From: Neurospora crassa OR74A
Lineage: Eukaryota > Ascomycota > Sordariomycetes > Sordariales > Sordariaceae
Assembly (NCBI RefSeq): GCF_000182925.2
Contig: NC_026503.1
Coordinates: 682,001-746,000, forward strand
Reading direction: 5' to 3'
DNA length: 64,000 nucleotides
Part shown: piece by piece, positions 1 through 11,851 of the stretch
Position numbering within the stretch: the first letter of the stretch is position 1
Layout: every line of letters begins with the position of its first letter
The notes under the pieces: model-generated
Told to the model about the DNA's origin: nothing
Databases searched by the model: none
Seen by the model: only the letters and a program-made list of their open reading frames with translations
Position numbers and translations under genes: made by a program

Positions 1-855
1 TCAATCGCGTGTGTTTCCCCTCTTCTGTCTCGGTGACGGCCATTGCCTCGATCTTAAATGTAATGTCTCGATTGCCGAGGTCCCGCCTGGGCTTTGTGTG
101 GCTCGTAACCCATGCTATGACCGAGTGGTCAATGGCTTGAGTTTTGTACTTGAAGAGATTGTTCAGTTCGCCTATGGTGCTGGAGATGAGCACAGTTCCA
201 AAGTCTCGAATCTTCTTGATGAAGGTACAGGGCACTCACGCTCGCATTTGCCGCCTTTAGAAACCCGAAGAGGCAATATTTCGTATATCGCACCAGCTGG
301 AAACACCACGAACTTGTTCTTGGCGGAAATCGGCGAGGCCTCATGAGCATCCGCTGCCTCTCTTGTTGGGGCAGGCTTCATGGTTCCAGTTACTTTATCG
401 GTCTGGTTCTGGGGTTTTCTGAATACCGCAAACATCCACTTGTCGTTGTCTGTCTTGCTGGTATCTCGCTGCTGGTTCTCTATCCAATCCCTAGCAGGTC
501 CCGGCACATCAGCATACTCCATCACCACGATCTCACGGTCGTGTCCCTTATGGTCAACCCCATCCCAACTGCCCATGTAAGACCGACGACCGAGAAAGCC
601 CTCAATGGCATTATGCCACGGAGTTAACCCCTCCGGTGGTTCTGCTAAGAGATCGCTGAGTTTGTACATCATGGCATGAAAGGTGCCCTCGGCTCGACAG
701 TTCACGAGAAGCCCACCCGGGTCGGTGCCGTCGTCGGGAAACGGGCGAGACCATCTGAAGGTGTCCACTATTCCGTATTCGTAGATGTCCCAGTTTGTGG
801 CTGCAAGTGCGGCATATCGGATAGCGAGGGCTACGAAAAGTAGGTTGGCCTTCAT
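1..855 (-). CDS. Predicted secreted protein, two exons, 3' end beyond left edge
   Basis: Exon 1 runs 855-240 and exon 2 runs 171 to the left edge without a stop, giving at least 262 residues. An ATG at 876 is also in frame. I prefer 855 because translation then opens with a typical signal peptide: MKANLLFVALAIRYAALAA, a short basic start, a hydrophobic core and Ala-x-Ala before TNWD. The rest is hydrophilic with few cysteines, Trp/Tyr-rich near the N-terminus (NWDIYEYG, FRWSRPFPDD), then SWDGVDHKGHDREIVVMEY. Reading through the intron would give a divergent tail and a stop at about residue 234; splicing instead continues the frame as RELNNLFKYKTQAIDHSV. I do not recognise the family. It is the only gene with normal codon use and no RIP stops, and it sits at the edge of the transposon block, as many secreted or effector-like fungal genes do. 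That role is inference only. Confidence 0.8.
172..239 (-). other. Spliceosomal intron (68 bp)
   Basis: The minus strand shows a GTGAGT donor at 239 and a CACCATAG acceptor ending at 172. Removing it joins exon 1 (phase 1, C of an Arg codon) to an open frame that stays open to the window edge. Size and splice sites are typical of filamentous fungi. Confidence 0.8.
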
Positions 856-860
856 TTCAC

Positions 861-1226
861 TGAAGGAAAACGTCACTGAAGCGGGAGAAGGTTATGTAGT
901 TAGAGAAGCATGTCTTTCAACTGGGGCAGGCGAAGAGTACCAATGTTCACAACCTCCATGTGACGTTGGGGATATATGATATATGTTTCAACACTCATAA
1001 GGGGTAACCAGACGTCGAATGTGTCCTGTCAAGAGTCATGGCGTGAACCCATCAAAACAGCGTCGAACCACTGACTGTGACAACTGGGTGTTTCTTCAAT
1101 ATAGCCTAATTGCCGCGAAGTTGCGATCTATCCCGGAAAGCCATTCGGCAAATATTGACTTGCTGGAACCTCTCACATGTCTTCATCCTCCATTTATATA
1201 TTGTAGGCCTAACTGTGAACAGGCTG
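861..1226. other. Upstream region of the secreted-protein gene
   Basis: Sequence of ordinary base composition between the gene start and the microsatellite. It should hold the promoter, but I see no clear TATA box or known operator. Short open frames here have no supporting features. Confidence 0.4.
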
Positions 1227-1418
<192 letters not shown>

Positions 1419-1808
1419 GAGTAATTAACCGTATAATGGTGATGTATTGAGTTGTAGAGGGGAAGACTCGAGAGGTCTGGAGATCTAGAAATGAGAGTAG
1501 GTGTGCGACGCACAAGGCAATGAAATGAAGCAGTTGATGTTGTGACGGTACTGTCCCGGCTATGCCGCTATGCCCGCTATACCCTATGGGAGGACTGGTG
1601 TCACGAGGTGCCACGAAGGTTGGAGGAACAAATAACATAGAAGGTTCGTACTAAAACTAGCCTAAAAGGATGCTAAACCCATTGAAGGTATTTGCTCTTA
1701 TTTGTTCTATAGGTGAAGTAGTCTCATTCACTCAGCCTGCTTACTTCTGCCGAAGGCAGTCTGAGCCTAACTTGGAGAAAAGTGGGGATTGTGCGCAACC
1801 ACCGTAGC
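1419..1808. other. Transition from normal to AT-rich DNA
   Basis: Up to about 1,640 the composition is mixed; beyond it A+T rises and TpA becomes frequent. No gene, RNA or repeat is recognisable. Confidence 0.5.
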
Positions 1809-2170
1809 TACTTTTTCCTTTTATTCTCTTATCTTTTCTTTGATAAAAACCCTTATATATAACGGTACAAACTAAAAAAAACACATTATTAGGATGGTCT
1901 CGATGAAACAATCCTTGTAGTACTCTTAATTTTCTTATAGGATAAAAAATGGTTGAAATACAACTAAAAACGCTCTACTTTTTTTCCTTTTCTATAGAAA
2001 TTATCACCTTTTTAATTACATTTCAGCCACTTTTCATCGTATGAGAAAACTAAAAGCACTACGAGAATCGCCTCATCGAGACCATTCTGATGATATGTTT
2101 TTTGGGTTTGTAACGTTATATGTAAGGCTTAATATCAAAGGAAAGGTATAGGAAAAAAGCTAATACATAC
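1809..2170. repeat. Long imperfect palindrome (foldback/MITE-like)
   Basis: The left arm (about 1,809-1,972) and the right arm (about 2,010-2,170) are inverted copies around a short centre. Both carry GGTCTCGATGA with matching flanks, for example TATAACGGTACAAA against the reverse complement TATAACGTTACAAA. Many differences between arms are A for G or T for C, as RIP would make. No coding potential is seen. A foldback element or a MITE is the simplest reading. Confidence 0.75.
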
Positions 2171-2820
2171 TTCTAATTTACCTTTTCAAAGTTATTTTTA
2201 TAGAAAAGAATTATTAAATAAAAAAAAGGAAAATACTATTAGGATCTTCTTTTCAAGGCTATCTTCATCGTTATCTTCGTTTTTTTATATCTTTATTATT
2301 AAATATATAAAAATTGAGTGAATTTGAGAATTTTGGGAAATTCTGCGTACATTGGGCACTTTCGTTCAAGCTAGGTACAGACGTGATCCTAATGTCACAC
2401 CATTTGGCCCTATGGGTCCAAAACGACTGTGCTACGGGGTAGTGGGGAAGGATGGGGGCTGACTAAGGTTGAACGTCTGTTATGAGAGATTAAGGTGAAG
2501 GGGGATGCGAATAAAAGGATTAGCTATCAGCGGCCCGCATATAGATCCCTTTATCGCTTACGCACTAGGGTATTTATTTGGGTTTATAATGTATATACTT
2601 AGTTCGTTTTCTTTTCTTCCCCTTACTTAAAATCTTTCCTTATAAATACTAGCGTAATTTTTCCTTTAATTTTATTATCTTATACCTGTAATAGCACGAT
2701 TCTGGGCACAGAAAAGGCTGGGCTAAAGAAGCTGATTTAATTAAGTTAATAAAGCTAAAGATTAGGAAGGTAGGAAGGCCGAAGGCCGGTAGAGGCGTAC
2801 TGTTTTATATAGGTAGTATT
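2171..2820. other. AT-rich unassigned stretch
   Basis: Contains a less mutated stretch, about 2,340-2,560, with GC-richer words such as CGGCCCGCATATAG, but I recognise no open frame, terminal repeat or RNA. Confidence 0.4.
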
Positions 2821-2965
2821 TGTTATAGGACTGGCGCCCGACAAGGTATCTGGCTCTGACTGGCCAGACTTGAGTGCCAAGACGGCAGCCCGCGTTGAGA
2901 CCGCTCCAGCTAACTCGGACAACGGCACCACGGCTTCCGGCGCTCGGTCTTCTATAGTATTCTTT
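2821..2965 (+). repeat. Possible degraded LTR fragment
   Basis: Begins TGTTATAGGACTGGCGCCCG, close to the start of the two LTRs at 5,774 and 11,852 (TGTYACGGGGCTGGCGCCCA). The sequence after that differs, so it would be a relative rather than a copy. No 3' end or duplication was found. Confidence 0.35.
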
Positions 2966-4370
2966 AGCTGCCTTAGGCTACGAGGTAGCTACTAGAGCGC
3001 ACGGCTATTTAAATTCTAGTACTCAAGCGACCCGGAAGGTAGCGCTTTTTCCTTTCTTTCTTTGTATAATCTTAATATATATATACGAGGCTTTGTGAGC
3101 TGAACGGCACGATGGGATACAAAATGATTAGATAGTATTAATTGTTCAATGTAGAATCTCACTACTATCTGGAGGTTCCGTAGTATTGGGTTTTATACCT
3201 CGATGTACAGGCAGTTGAACGCCCTGTTGGGTTTACTTGCCTATCTAACAGTCGTCCTGACTACTAGCCTCTACTCCTTTTATAATACCCCCTGTTAAAA
3301 GATAATTGTTACGTTTAATAGGTTAGGATCGTTGAACTGAATGTACTAAGATATGTAGTTTAGAAGGAAAAGCTCGTATTTTCAATCAGTTTCGTATAAG
3401 CATAGGAAAAATAAGGAAGAATTACTAGGAAAATATAAGAGGGATAATCAGCGGTCGGCGATGGTCATTCCTTGAGACAAACTATTATTATTATTCCTAA
3501 TCGGTCTTAATAGGCTTATTATAAAGGAAATAGAACGAAAAGGAAAATAAAATCAAAAGGAAATAAAAAAGAAAAGTAAATAAAAACAATCTCCTCCAAT
3601 GTAAGTTATTACTATAACTATTATAATAATGATTGTTCTGTATAAAAAAACTATTGTTAATATAATTAGTAAATTTAAATAGGGAAGGAGATAGAGTACG
3701 GATAGTTACATATAAGGTGACATTTTATAATAGTAGTATTGATTATAAATTTAAGTATTTAAAATGCTTTTAGTCATCCTCTAATACGTTCCAATCCCGG
3801 CTAAACTAGACTTTAACATAGATAGGGACGCTAGCCGGCTCGAATATTAATATTTAGAATAGTTATTATACGGGTTATATGAATATTTCGATTAACCTTT
3901 CAAAACTAATCTATAATCTAGCTTTCACGAACGTATAATACTATCCTACTCATATTTCCATTATATACGGATAATTAGATTTATTTAGGGAGTTCATAGT
4001 TTTAATTACATTATTAAAAACCAGATTATCTTATACGTTTTAAGCAGTATACTTTATTTAGAATAATAGTATTACCGGATATATACGATTAGCTATAGAG
4101 TAGGGTGCTGGGACGGCTCAATTTAGTCTTAGTTAGACCCACAACCTCCAAAACTACCCCACCCTACCCGTTTCTATAGTAGCAGGTCTGAGCTAATTTT
4201 GAGTATTTTGGCCGTAGGCTGTAGAAGAATAGCTATATATTATTATATATTATAAGTTGAGGAAAACTAATGAAAATAATTGAAAGATAGTTCTATATAG
4301 AACGTTTTATTCTAACTCTAATGGTAATTTTAGTTTCTTATACGATTAGAAATCGTCGAGATGCAAGGCT
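2966..4370. other. AT-rich unassigned stretch
   Basis: No continuous frame on either strand. A moderately GC stretch near 3,100-3,300 contains GTTGGGTTTACTTGCC and a polypurine-like run on the minus strand. It could be LTR remains, but I cannot define ends. Confidence 0.35.
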
Positions 4371-5330
4371 TTGAACTTTTGGACTTTTACTCCCTCAAGG
4401 CTGCATTACCTTAAGGAGTGGTCCGAGCTCTATAAAAGTGGTACCGTTAGATCCGTCTCACTAAGACCATCCTCCCCATATAGATTCTTCATTCAATATA
4501 TCAATATCAAAGTTAAAAATAAAAGAAGTTTAAAAATAAAAAAATTAAAATACTACCCCCTCGAAGTTACATTACTTTAACGGGTAGTCCGGGCGCTAAA
4601 ATAGTTCTCAGACACCGATGCGATGCTGGATCCCTAATTCAAGCAACGCCCGTTGTATTCATTAAAGCGTAAGTATCCCTATCTTTTGTACTGTTCCTTA
4701 TTCGGACGGCTATAACCGTCCTCACCCAATTGCTCTTTATTAATCTTCATTGCTTTATTGCTTTATTCCTTTATTACTAAAGAGGACGATAATAACCTTA
4801 TTAATAGGCGATATCGAAAGATTTGGTGAAGGATTTCAGAAACGGAAGGACCCAGTGTATCCTAGCGCAGACTGTCGTCGACACTGTCCGCGAGTTGACT
4901 AATGAGAATGTAGCGGGGCAAAACGCCTTAACCTATTGTAGGGCCGTACCACGCGTTGAACTAATAAGAGTATAGGAAACTATTGTATAAAGACCTAACT
5001 ATAGACGAACCGTCCTTCAACAGGCCGCTCCGGTGGATGTAGGTCCCTAACCCCTAGACTATGAAAGTCATCTACCTCCTCTGCATAGTTGAAGCACGCT
5101 TCAATAAATGTGGTACCATTAGAAACGTCTCATCGAGGCTATCCTCAACATATATTTTCTATAGCTATAGAACTACTAATAAGATTTAAATTAAGGAGTG
5201 TCCAAAACTTTAAAAGTAACTACGGCTGACGAAGGTTTACCTTTAAGGTTGTATTACTATAACGAGTGGTCCGAGCTTTATAAAAAAATTACTTTTAGAA
5301 AGAGCCTAAAAAGACTATCTTCCGAGTAGT
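4371..5330. repeat. Cluster of ~100-bp degenerate repeats
   Basis: Related blocks recur at about 4,383-4,490, 4,558-4,600, 5,095-5,160, 5,188-5,215 and 5,230-5,325. Shared words are CCTCAAGGCTGCATTACCTTAA, AGTGGTCCGAGCTYTATAAAA and GTACCRTTAGAAACGTCTCA followed by a GAGRCTATCCTC-type segment. The last part resembles the core of the palindrome at 1,809-2,170 (CCTCATCGAGACCATTCT), so these are probably broken members of one small repeat family. No coding. Confidence 0.55.
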
Positions 5331-5768
5331 TTATTTTCAATTTTTACTATTTTTCTTTATTTTATTATAAAGGAATATTCAAAAAGAAAATTTAGAGTTT
5401 GTATAAGAAGAACTACGCTTAACAGCCAAAATGCTCAAAATTAACAAAGACCTCCTCTTACAAAGTTCGAGGATACTTATATTTTATATGGGGCGGGGGT
5501 ACGGAGGCAGAGGGGGTCTGTTTAGAGACTAGGTTTAATTGAGCTATGCCTAGTACTATAGTTGGATGCGTGCTAGTTGACTGCTATTGGCAGGCGGCCG
5601 GTAGGGAATAGGGCTCTACCCCTACAAACCAGGGTGGACCTCTGCCCAGACTAGGGCCCTTGTATAAAGGGATCCTTGACTGGGCCGGCCAACGGCCGCT
5701 TTCTTCCCTTCTGCATCTCGCTTTCTTACTTTAATATTATTAATTACATTAATAAATATTTGGAGTTT
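5331..5768. other. Unassigned, with a GC-rich island
   Basis: An AT-rich start is followed at about 5,490-5,700 by GC-rich sequence (words such as GGGCCGGCCAACGGCC) lacking the RIP bias of its surroundings. I see no frame or repeat partner in the window. Confidence 0.4.
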
Positions 5769-5773
5769 CTAAG

Positions 5774-6100
5774 TGTCACGGGGCTGGCGCCCAGAGGTAA
5801 TGCCTGGCTTTGGGTGTAAGCTAGGCGTGCCTTCTGATTGGGTACATCGGTCGGTCGGCTGTCGGCAGCCGTCTTGGTACCGGATGTACTGCATACTATT
5901 AGGTATATCCCTCGGGCGCAACGCTCGGGCCACATTTCTAGTCTTAACATTTCTAGCACCTTCAATACCTACGCATCTCTTTCGTATATTTAACTAGAAA
6001 CTCTATACCTTACTAACATAAACCTCCCTCTTCCTCTTTATCGATTATTTCAAACTCTTTACAAAGCCTACCTATATATATACCTCATAGATCCCTTACA
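5774..6100 (+). repeat. 5' LTR
   Basis: Shares its whole length with 11,852-12,178. Differences are mostly C/T and G/A, for example GCACC against GTACC and CGCAAC against CGTAAC, in line with RIP of both copies. Confidence 0.92.
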
Positions 6101-6149
6101 TTATAATCAACCCTCTTCTCAATCCTTCTCCAACTCCCCAGTAATCCCC

Positions 6150-7350
6150 AATACCCTCGCCGTTTCGGATCTCCAATTACCCGAAGAATTCTCCAACCGC
6201 CAACTTTTTTTTACCATATCACCATAACTTCAATTGCTTAGGCTCAAAACACTAACGAATGCTAATAGTAATTTACTACAGCTATTCAAATCCTTATTAA
6301 CGAACTAACTTCCTTAAAAGCCTCCAACTCTCCCAGGGAAAACTCTAATACCGGCCAACCTAAATTAATCCTCCCGCACCTTAACAAATTCATAGGGAAT
6401 AAAAAGGAGCTCAATACGTAGATTTATACGGCCGAAATTAAACTTTATATTAATAACCGTACTATTAACAATCTAAAGGCCTAATTCTACTACCTATACT
6501 CTAACCTTTCGCCCGCCGTCCACCGGACCTTATTCGCCTTTACCCAATTTTCTCTAACCAACCGAATACTAGAGAAATTACTCGAAAAGCTCTATCTCAA
6601 CTATAGTAAAGTTAACTAGGATAAAAAAGCCGGGCTCAAACTCTTTACTCTACAATAGAAATCCCAGGAATCCATTTCCCACTTTCTTATTTATTTTAAG
6701 GAAGTCTTATACAAAGCCAAAACTAATACGTAACTAAATCTTGGACTCGTGGGCACAAGAAGCGTGATGATTCTGCTAAGCTAAGAACAAGAAAGGAAAA
6801 GAACTGTGGAGGGCTAAAATACATAGTGGTGGCGCCCTAATGGGCCCCACATGTGACCAAGCAATTCGGGCATGCCAGTGAATGACAATCTGGGCACTCC
6901 ACACCACAACATCTGGGCGCTCCACACCACAACACTAAACTAAACTATTATTAATTCGTTAATATCTTCCTTAAATAACGAATAGCTCAAGCGCCTCCGT
7001 AAATAATTAGAAGCTCCAAATAACTACCCTAAACTCTATAGCTTCCCCGGCGCTTTAATAGTAATAACTTTCTTAGAGGGAGTAGTATAGGGTACTCTAA
7101 TACTACTGTCCATATTAATAAAGGGGAACCGATAAATATTACCGCTATTTAGACTAACGTAGGGGGCTCTAACTCTAACGGGCCGTCGGATACCTAGCGA
7201 AAGAAATAGAAAAAAAAAGGGTACCTATATAGCCTATAACTTACTTACCTATTAGACTAAAGACTACTCAAACAAATAGAAAGTCTAAGTCTGGTCTATC
7301 CGAGTATCCGAACCGGAAGGAGGCTTGGAGGAAAATAATAGAATTAACAA
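6150..7350 (+). pseudogene. gag-like relic
   Basis: A frame with TAG/TAA in Gln positions reads PKLILPHLNKFIGNKKEL, then a Thr-stop(Gln/Trp)-Ile-Tyr segment and LKLFTLQ with a stop, then SQESISHFLIYFKEVLYKA. This has the pattern of retrotransposon capsid proteins (a Trp/Ile-rich helix, then Leu-Arg-Gln with a hydrophobic helix). A basic Gln/Asn-rich tail follows. It is interrupted at about 6,739-6,935 by a GC-richer insert, and beyond 7,350 by MULE-1; weak coding resumes at 11,256-11,850. No intact product. Confidence 0.6.
6739..6935. repeat. Short, hardly mutated insert within gag
   Basis: About 195 bp of balanced composition interrupts the AT-rich gag relic, flanked by ACTAAA-type repeats (possible 5-6-bp duplication). 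It ends in a direct duplication of a ~23-bp unit (CTGGGCRCTCCACACCACAA). The lack of RIP bias suggests late arrival. Type unknown. Confidence 0.45.
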
Positions 7351-7409
7351 GGCATTTACTCCGCGGGCACCCGGGTCGTCTTACACAGGCACCCAACCTT
7401 ATACGGTGT

Positions 7410-7755
7410 TAGGGGACGAATCCGCCTCCCCTGGGTCTGTGCACACTGGGCTGTACTGAGCCGGATTCGGCTCGGCGCAGCCCGACACAGCACAGAGCAG
7501 GTATAGATAGTTGCAGAAGGATCCGTCTTACTGACGGATTCCTCTTTTCGATCAATCAATCATTATCTACAACTAGAAGTTCTTGCTCAGTGACACTGTT
7601 CATTGACACGAGATCTAGGTTGCGATTAACCGTAGTTCCTCAAGACGAATCCGTCACTCAGTGACGAATCCGCCACGCATTAATCCCTTTGACGAATCCG
7701 TTACTTGCCGGATTCTTCTCTCGAGACGAATCCGTCAGTAACGAATCCGTCACTT
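7410..7755. repeat. Subterminal GACGAATCCGTCA repeat cluster
   Basis: At least eight direct or inverted copies of a 13-bp word based on GACGAATCCGTCA lie near the left end of MULE-1, for example at 7,643, 7,662, 7,691, 7,714 and 7,740. No such cluster is seen at the right end. Asymmetric subterminal repeats are often transposase-binding sites; that role is inferred. Confidence 0.7.
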
Positions 7756-8899
7756 GGTAGAATAGTAACTACGGTCTCAACTCCCCGTGATACCGTAGCA
7801 TACGAGCACCCGAAATAACCATTTATTTCACGTAAAATAGCGCTTACATAGTAAATTCGATAGTATTACATCTATATTAAAAAAATAATAATAATATTTA
7901 GTAATATAGTTTTGTATAGAAATTTCTATAGTATGTAATGTCAAATATAAGGTAGTAGAATCTATAGTATTTATCTACATACTTTGACTAACTATATTAC
8001 CTACTGCTTTCTAACTATCTCTACCTACTTCGTCTTTTTAATTATTAGTAAGCCTAATTGAGCTCTCTCTCTCTTGCGTTTAACTATTTGCTTAACTAGG
8101 GAGCTCGTTATTAGTACAACTACCTCAATAGAGTCTAGTACTAGCTCTAGCTCTAGCACTCGAAAGGGTATTCCTAGAAACGACTACTAACGATCTGGAA
8201 ATGACTACGGCTTTGGTATATACTTTAGCGTACACTCTAGTATATACTTTAGGGAGGGGGTTAGCTCTAGAGAGGGTAAGAATTCTAGTTATAAGTCTAA
8301 TTCTAAAGAGTGACTAAAATTAACTATTGGAGAGAGTTTAAAGAGTAGGAGTTTAAGAGATAGGAGTTCTAAAAGCAGGAGTATTATTGCCTCTAGCTTT
8401 AACTCTAATTCTAACTCTATATCTAGTATAGCTACTTAAATATAATTTAGTACTAGCTTTAGCTTTAAATTACTTTTAAATACTATATCCGATTTAATAT
8501 TATAGTTAGAAGTAATAGAATTGACCGGCTCTTATATACGCCTAAGTTTAGTAGCCTTAATAGAGCTAGGAATTAGCTCATTAATATTATTATTCTCCTA
8601 ATAAAATTTATAGCGGCGTATATTCGGTTATAGACGAGGGAGGTTATTAAGGTTACTCTACTTAATATACTTAACCTTATTATTCCCTCTCTTACTTTTT
8701 AGGGTTTTATATTCTACTACTATAGGAAGGGTATACTCGTTAGGGATAAATCTAATAGAATTCTTAGGGCGGCCTTTCTTTATAAGTACAATACATAGAT
8801 TTTGAGGGCGAAGGTAGAAGTCGTTAAAATCCTATTATTAAAAAAAATAAGTTAGTTATGATACTTTAATAAATACAATTAAGTACGTACAAGAAGCTC

Positions 8900-10900
8900 T
8901 TTATAATACTAGTAGTAATGAATGTAAGTAAGTTTTAAAATTTTTTTGGTAGTTATCCTATTAAATATAATATACCGATAAGGCAAACTATATTGGACTA
9001 GGATATTATACTCTTTACTACAGGGCTCTAGAGTAGGCGGGTTACTACGTATACCCTTATCCGCTTAAAAATATTCGTTATTAATTAACTCGAGGGCAAC
9101 ATAATTCATCTACAGCGGTAGATTGCCTAAATACGTATAGTCGTTATACTCTTATTGCTAGCGGGTTTACTACTTTACCATCTTCTCCTTAAAGTTCTAG
9201 TATTAATTAGTAGCTATTTCTATAATAGTAATAACTAGTTTATAAATATTACTATTACTATTAAGAAGGTAAATTTTAACACTAAGGTTACTCGATTTAA
9301 TTAGTAACGTAACTCTAATCTTAAAGTTACAATATTTCTTAATGTAATAGTATGCCTATTAATTTCTAATGGGTAGTAAATTCTTCTAGATATATTGAAG
9401 GACTAGTATTTAATTATCGAATTGCTTCTTCAATCTCTCCTAAGCTGCCTAGAACTCTAGCTCGATATTAGCGTACATTATAAGCTTGAATATAGCTACA
9501 ATACTATAAGAATCGTTAGTAACCTTATTATATTTATCCGTAGACGTAGCTAATCTATTAAGAGTGCTACTGGTCTATATAAATGAGTAGACTCTTTAAT
9601 TAGTTAAATTAAAAGAAACCGGATTCTCCTAATTATCTTTACCCTCTTTATCCTTAGAATTATCACTATTATCGTTAGACTTAGAAGTACTCTTTTACTT
9701 CTTCTACTTCTTTTTAACATTAAAAAGAACATTCTTAATAATATAGAATAAATAAAGCTATTGTTGGGTATTAAGAAATATTCTACCTAGCGCTTACTTT
9801 ATTTCTTTATACTTGTCTATAATAATAATAGAAGGAATTAGTAGATTATATTATAATTTCAATTTATAGGTAGCTTCGACTAAGAAATTAAAGGCTTCCT
9901 CCTTCTCGTTATTAATAATACTAAAAATATAATTAAAAACTATACTAGTAGAAGAAACGCTTAAGACCTGGTAGAACGGGTAATTGAACCGGTTAATATT
10001 ATATATATTGTCTATTATTATAACCTTTAGAAATATTTTAGCTATTTCTATATAAGCTTAAAAGGTAAAAATAAAACCTAGCAACCGTTCGGGATCTTCT
10101 AAATCTATCTTCTTAATATATTTAATATTATTATCGTTAAATAACTTTATTAAAATACCGGTGGGGGTATTGCTATCGAGATTGCGGCGGCGAATTTTTG
10201 TGCGTACGTTGTATATATTGGCTCGTATTCATACGGATCTAGGAAACTCTTCTCGTATTATAATTGTAATCTCTTAAGTTCGTATAGTATTAAACTTCGA
10301 AGTATCGTTAATCTTCTTGAAAATCTTTAGCTTCATCTTACAATATTAAGGGTATATGGATGGGTGCCAAGATTGGCTATAGTTGTGGATTTGATAGTCT
10401 AAATTTAAGTATAATCGAAAATACTAAGCCCAATATCTTTATTTTTATTCGCAAACCCTTTCTACTAATAATTATACTTCTTTAAAGCTATCTTTCGAAT
10501 AGTTGCTATAGATTTACAGGGTTTACCAAAGCGGTTATAAATAATATAATATTATATATAGTCTTTAATAGTAGCTCTAGGCTTCCTACAACCTTATATA
10601 CGGTTGATTACAAAGCTATAAAGTTTAGCCCATTTGTTAATAGATTCGTAAAGAGCTTCAATCGTAACTGTAGGAGGTATAGCACTAGAAGGCAGATTAG
10701 TACTAATATCTCTATAATCGAAGAGCTTATTTTCGGGTTCGCTATTGCTAGGAGGGTCGGTTGAGGGGTTATAGTCGCAATTATTATTAAAGAAGCCTTC
10801 CTACTCCTCCTCCTTATTGTTAGTAGTACTCGTAGTATTACTATCGCTGTCTTTAATATAAGTAAGGTCGATAGGAATAATCGGCGCTATCTTTCGTAGT
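8900..10900 (-). pseudogene. MULE transposase relic (MULE-1)
   Basis: The minus strand reads LLGFIFTFQAYIEIAKIF, then a segment with IIIDNIYNINRFNYPFYQVL, then FNYIFSIINNEKEEAFNFLV, IPSIIIIDKYKEIK and LFYIIKNV. In order this matches the MULE domain: D-x-TYK-TN, the 'E-x-E-x-F-x-W' helix, the 'P-x-x-I-x-TD' strand and the final HI-x-KN motif. The second catalytic Asp is still seen in IIIDKYKE. Stops are TAG/TAA at Gln codons. Start and end are approximate. Confidence 0.8.
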
Positions 10901-11851
10901 TCTAAGTCTTTAGAAGGTCAGCAAATACTTCTAACGATTAATACAATTTATATTTACGTACGTACGGTTAATTCTAGCCTATTCTAGTGTCTGCAGCGCC
11001 CCTGGTGGTAAAGAAGAAGCAAAAGGAAGGTTCAAAATTACTAAGTTTAAAATCTAGGCATTGAATATTTGTAAATAGGGGTTCCACTAGTTAATTAAGC
11101 TTGGCACTGTCTGTATGGAAATGCTATTGTACGATTACTGTCTGACTGTATTAAAGGGTTGAAAGAAAAGAATCTACATGTTAAACCCTAACCCGATGGG
11201 TGCCCGTATAAGGTTGGGTGCCCGTGTAAGACGACCCGGGTGCCCGCGGAGTAAACGCCATTAACAATAATAACGAATACTAAAGTATAAATATTAGCCT
11301 AATAAAACCCGAAGGGTAAACTCTAGAGCAAAACCAATAGTCTCTAGAAGTACCCAGGAAGGCCGTACGTACCCTACTTACACGTTGGTAATAGCGAATC
11401 TTACTAAAAGTATATATATTAAATACCGCCGTAGCTATTAGGTTCTAGAAATAATAAGGTTATTAGAAATAACAGCGTATAAGTCCTATAATAAGGTCGG
11501 TAGGGCGGTAATCTTTACAAATAAATAGAACTAAACATTACAGGGTATTTCGAAGCTTTATAGGGAATTCGGAGTGCCCAATATAGTAGCCACTACGCAA
11601 TTCGGAGGTAGTACAGAGCCAACGCCAACGTATATATAAATAATAGGTATTAAGGTAATAAATAGGACTTTCCTAAGGAGATATACTCGGGTAATTCGGC
11701 CGTTAATTATTTACTTAATCGTTTTCTATTACAAAAACCCGGGCAGCAAGGTATTAGGAGTACTCGAGAGCACCGGGGGTACTAGAGCACTTGGATTCTT
11801 TCTTATATATAGTATTTCTAACTATTTTTCGAAGGGAGAGGTGGGAAGTAA

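Larger units (their letters stand above)
7357..11253. mobile_element. MULE-1 (Mutator-like DNA transposon)
   Basis: About 50-bp terminal inverted repeats, left TACTCCGCGGGCACCCGGG and right its inverse ending CCGCGGAGTA, both continuing into GTCGTCTTACAC and CAACCTTATACGG. A degraded MULE transposase lies on the minus strand. The flanks CAAGGCATT and AACGCCATT match at only 6 of 9 positions, so the target duplication and exact ends are unresolved. Nested within the gag-only retrotransposon. Confidence 0.82.

Noticed and set aside
172-238. C-terminal tail CSSPAP ending the 234-residue frame
   Set aside because: It is translated intron. Splicing at GTGAGT/ATAG gives a longer open frame to the window edge.
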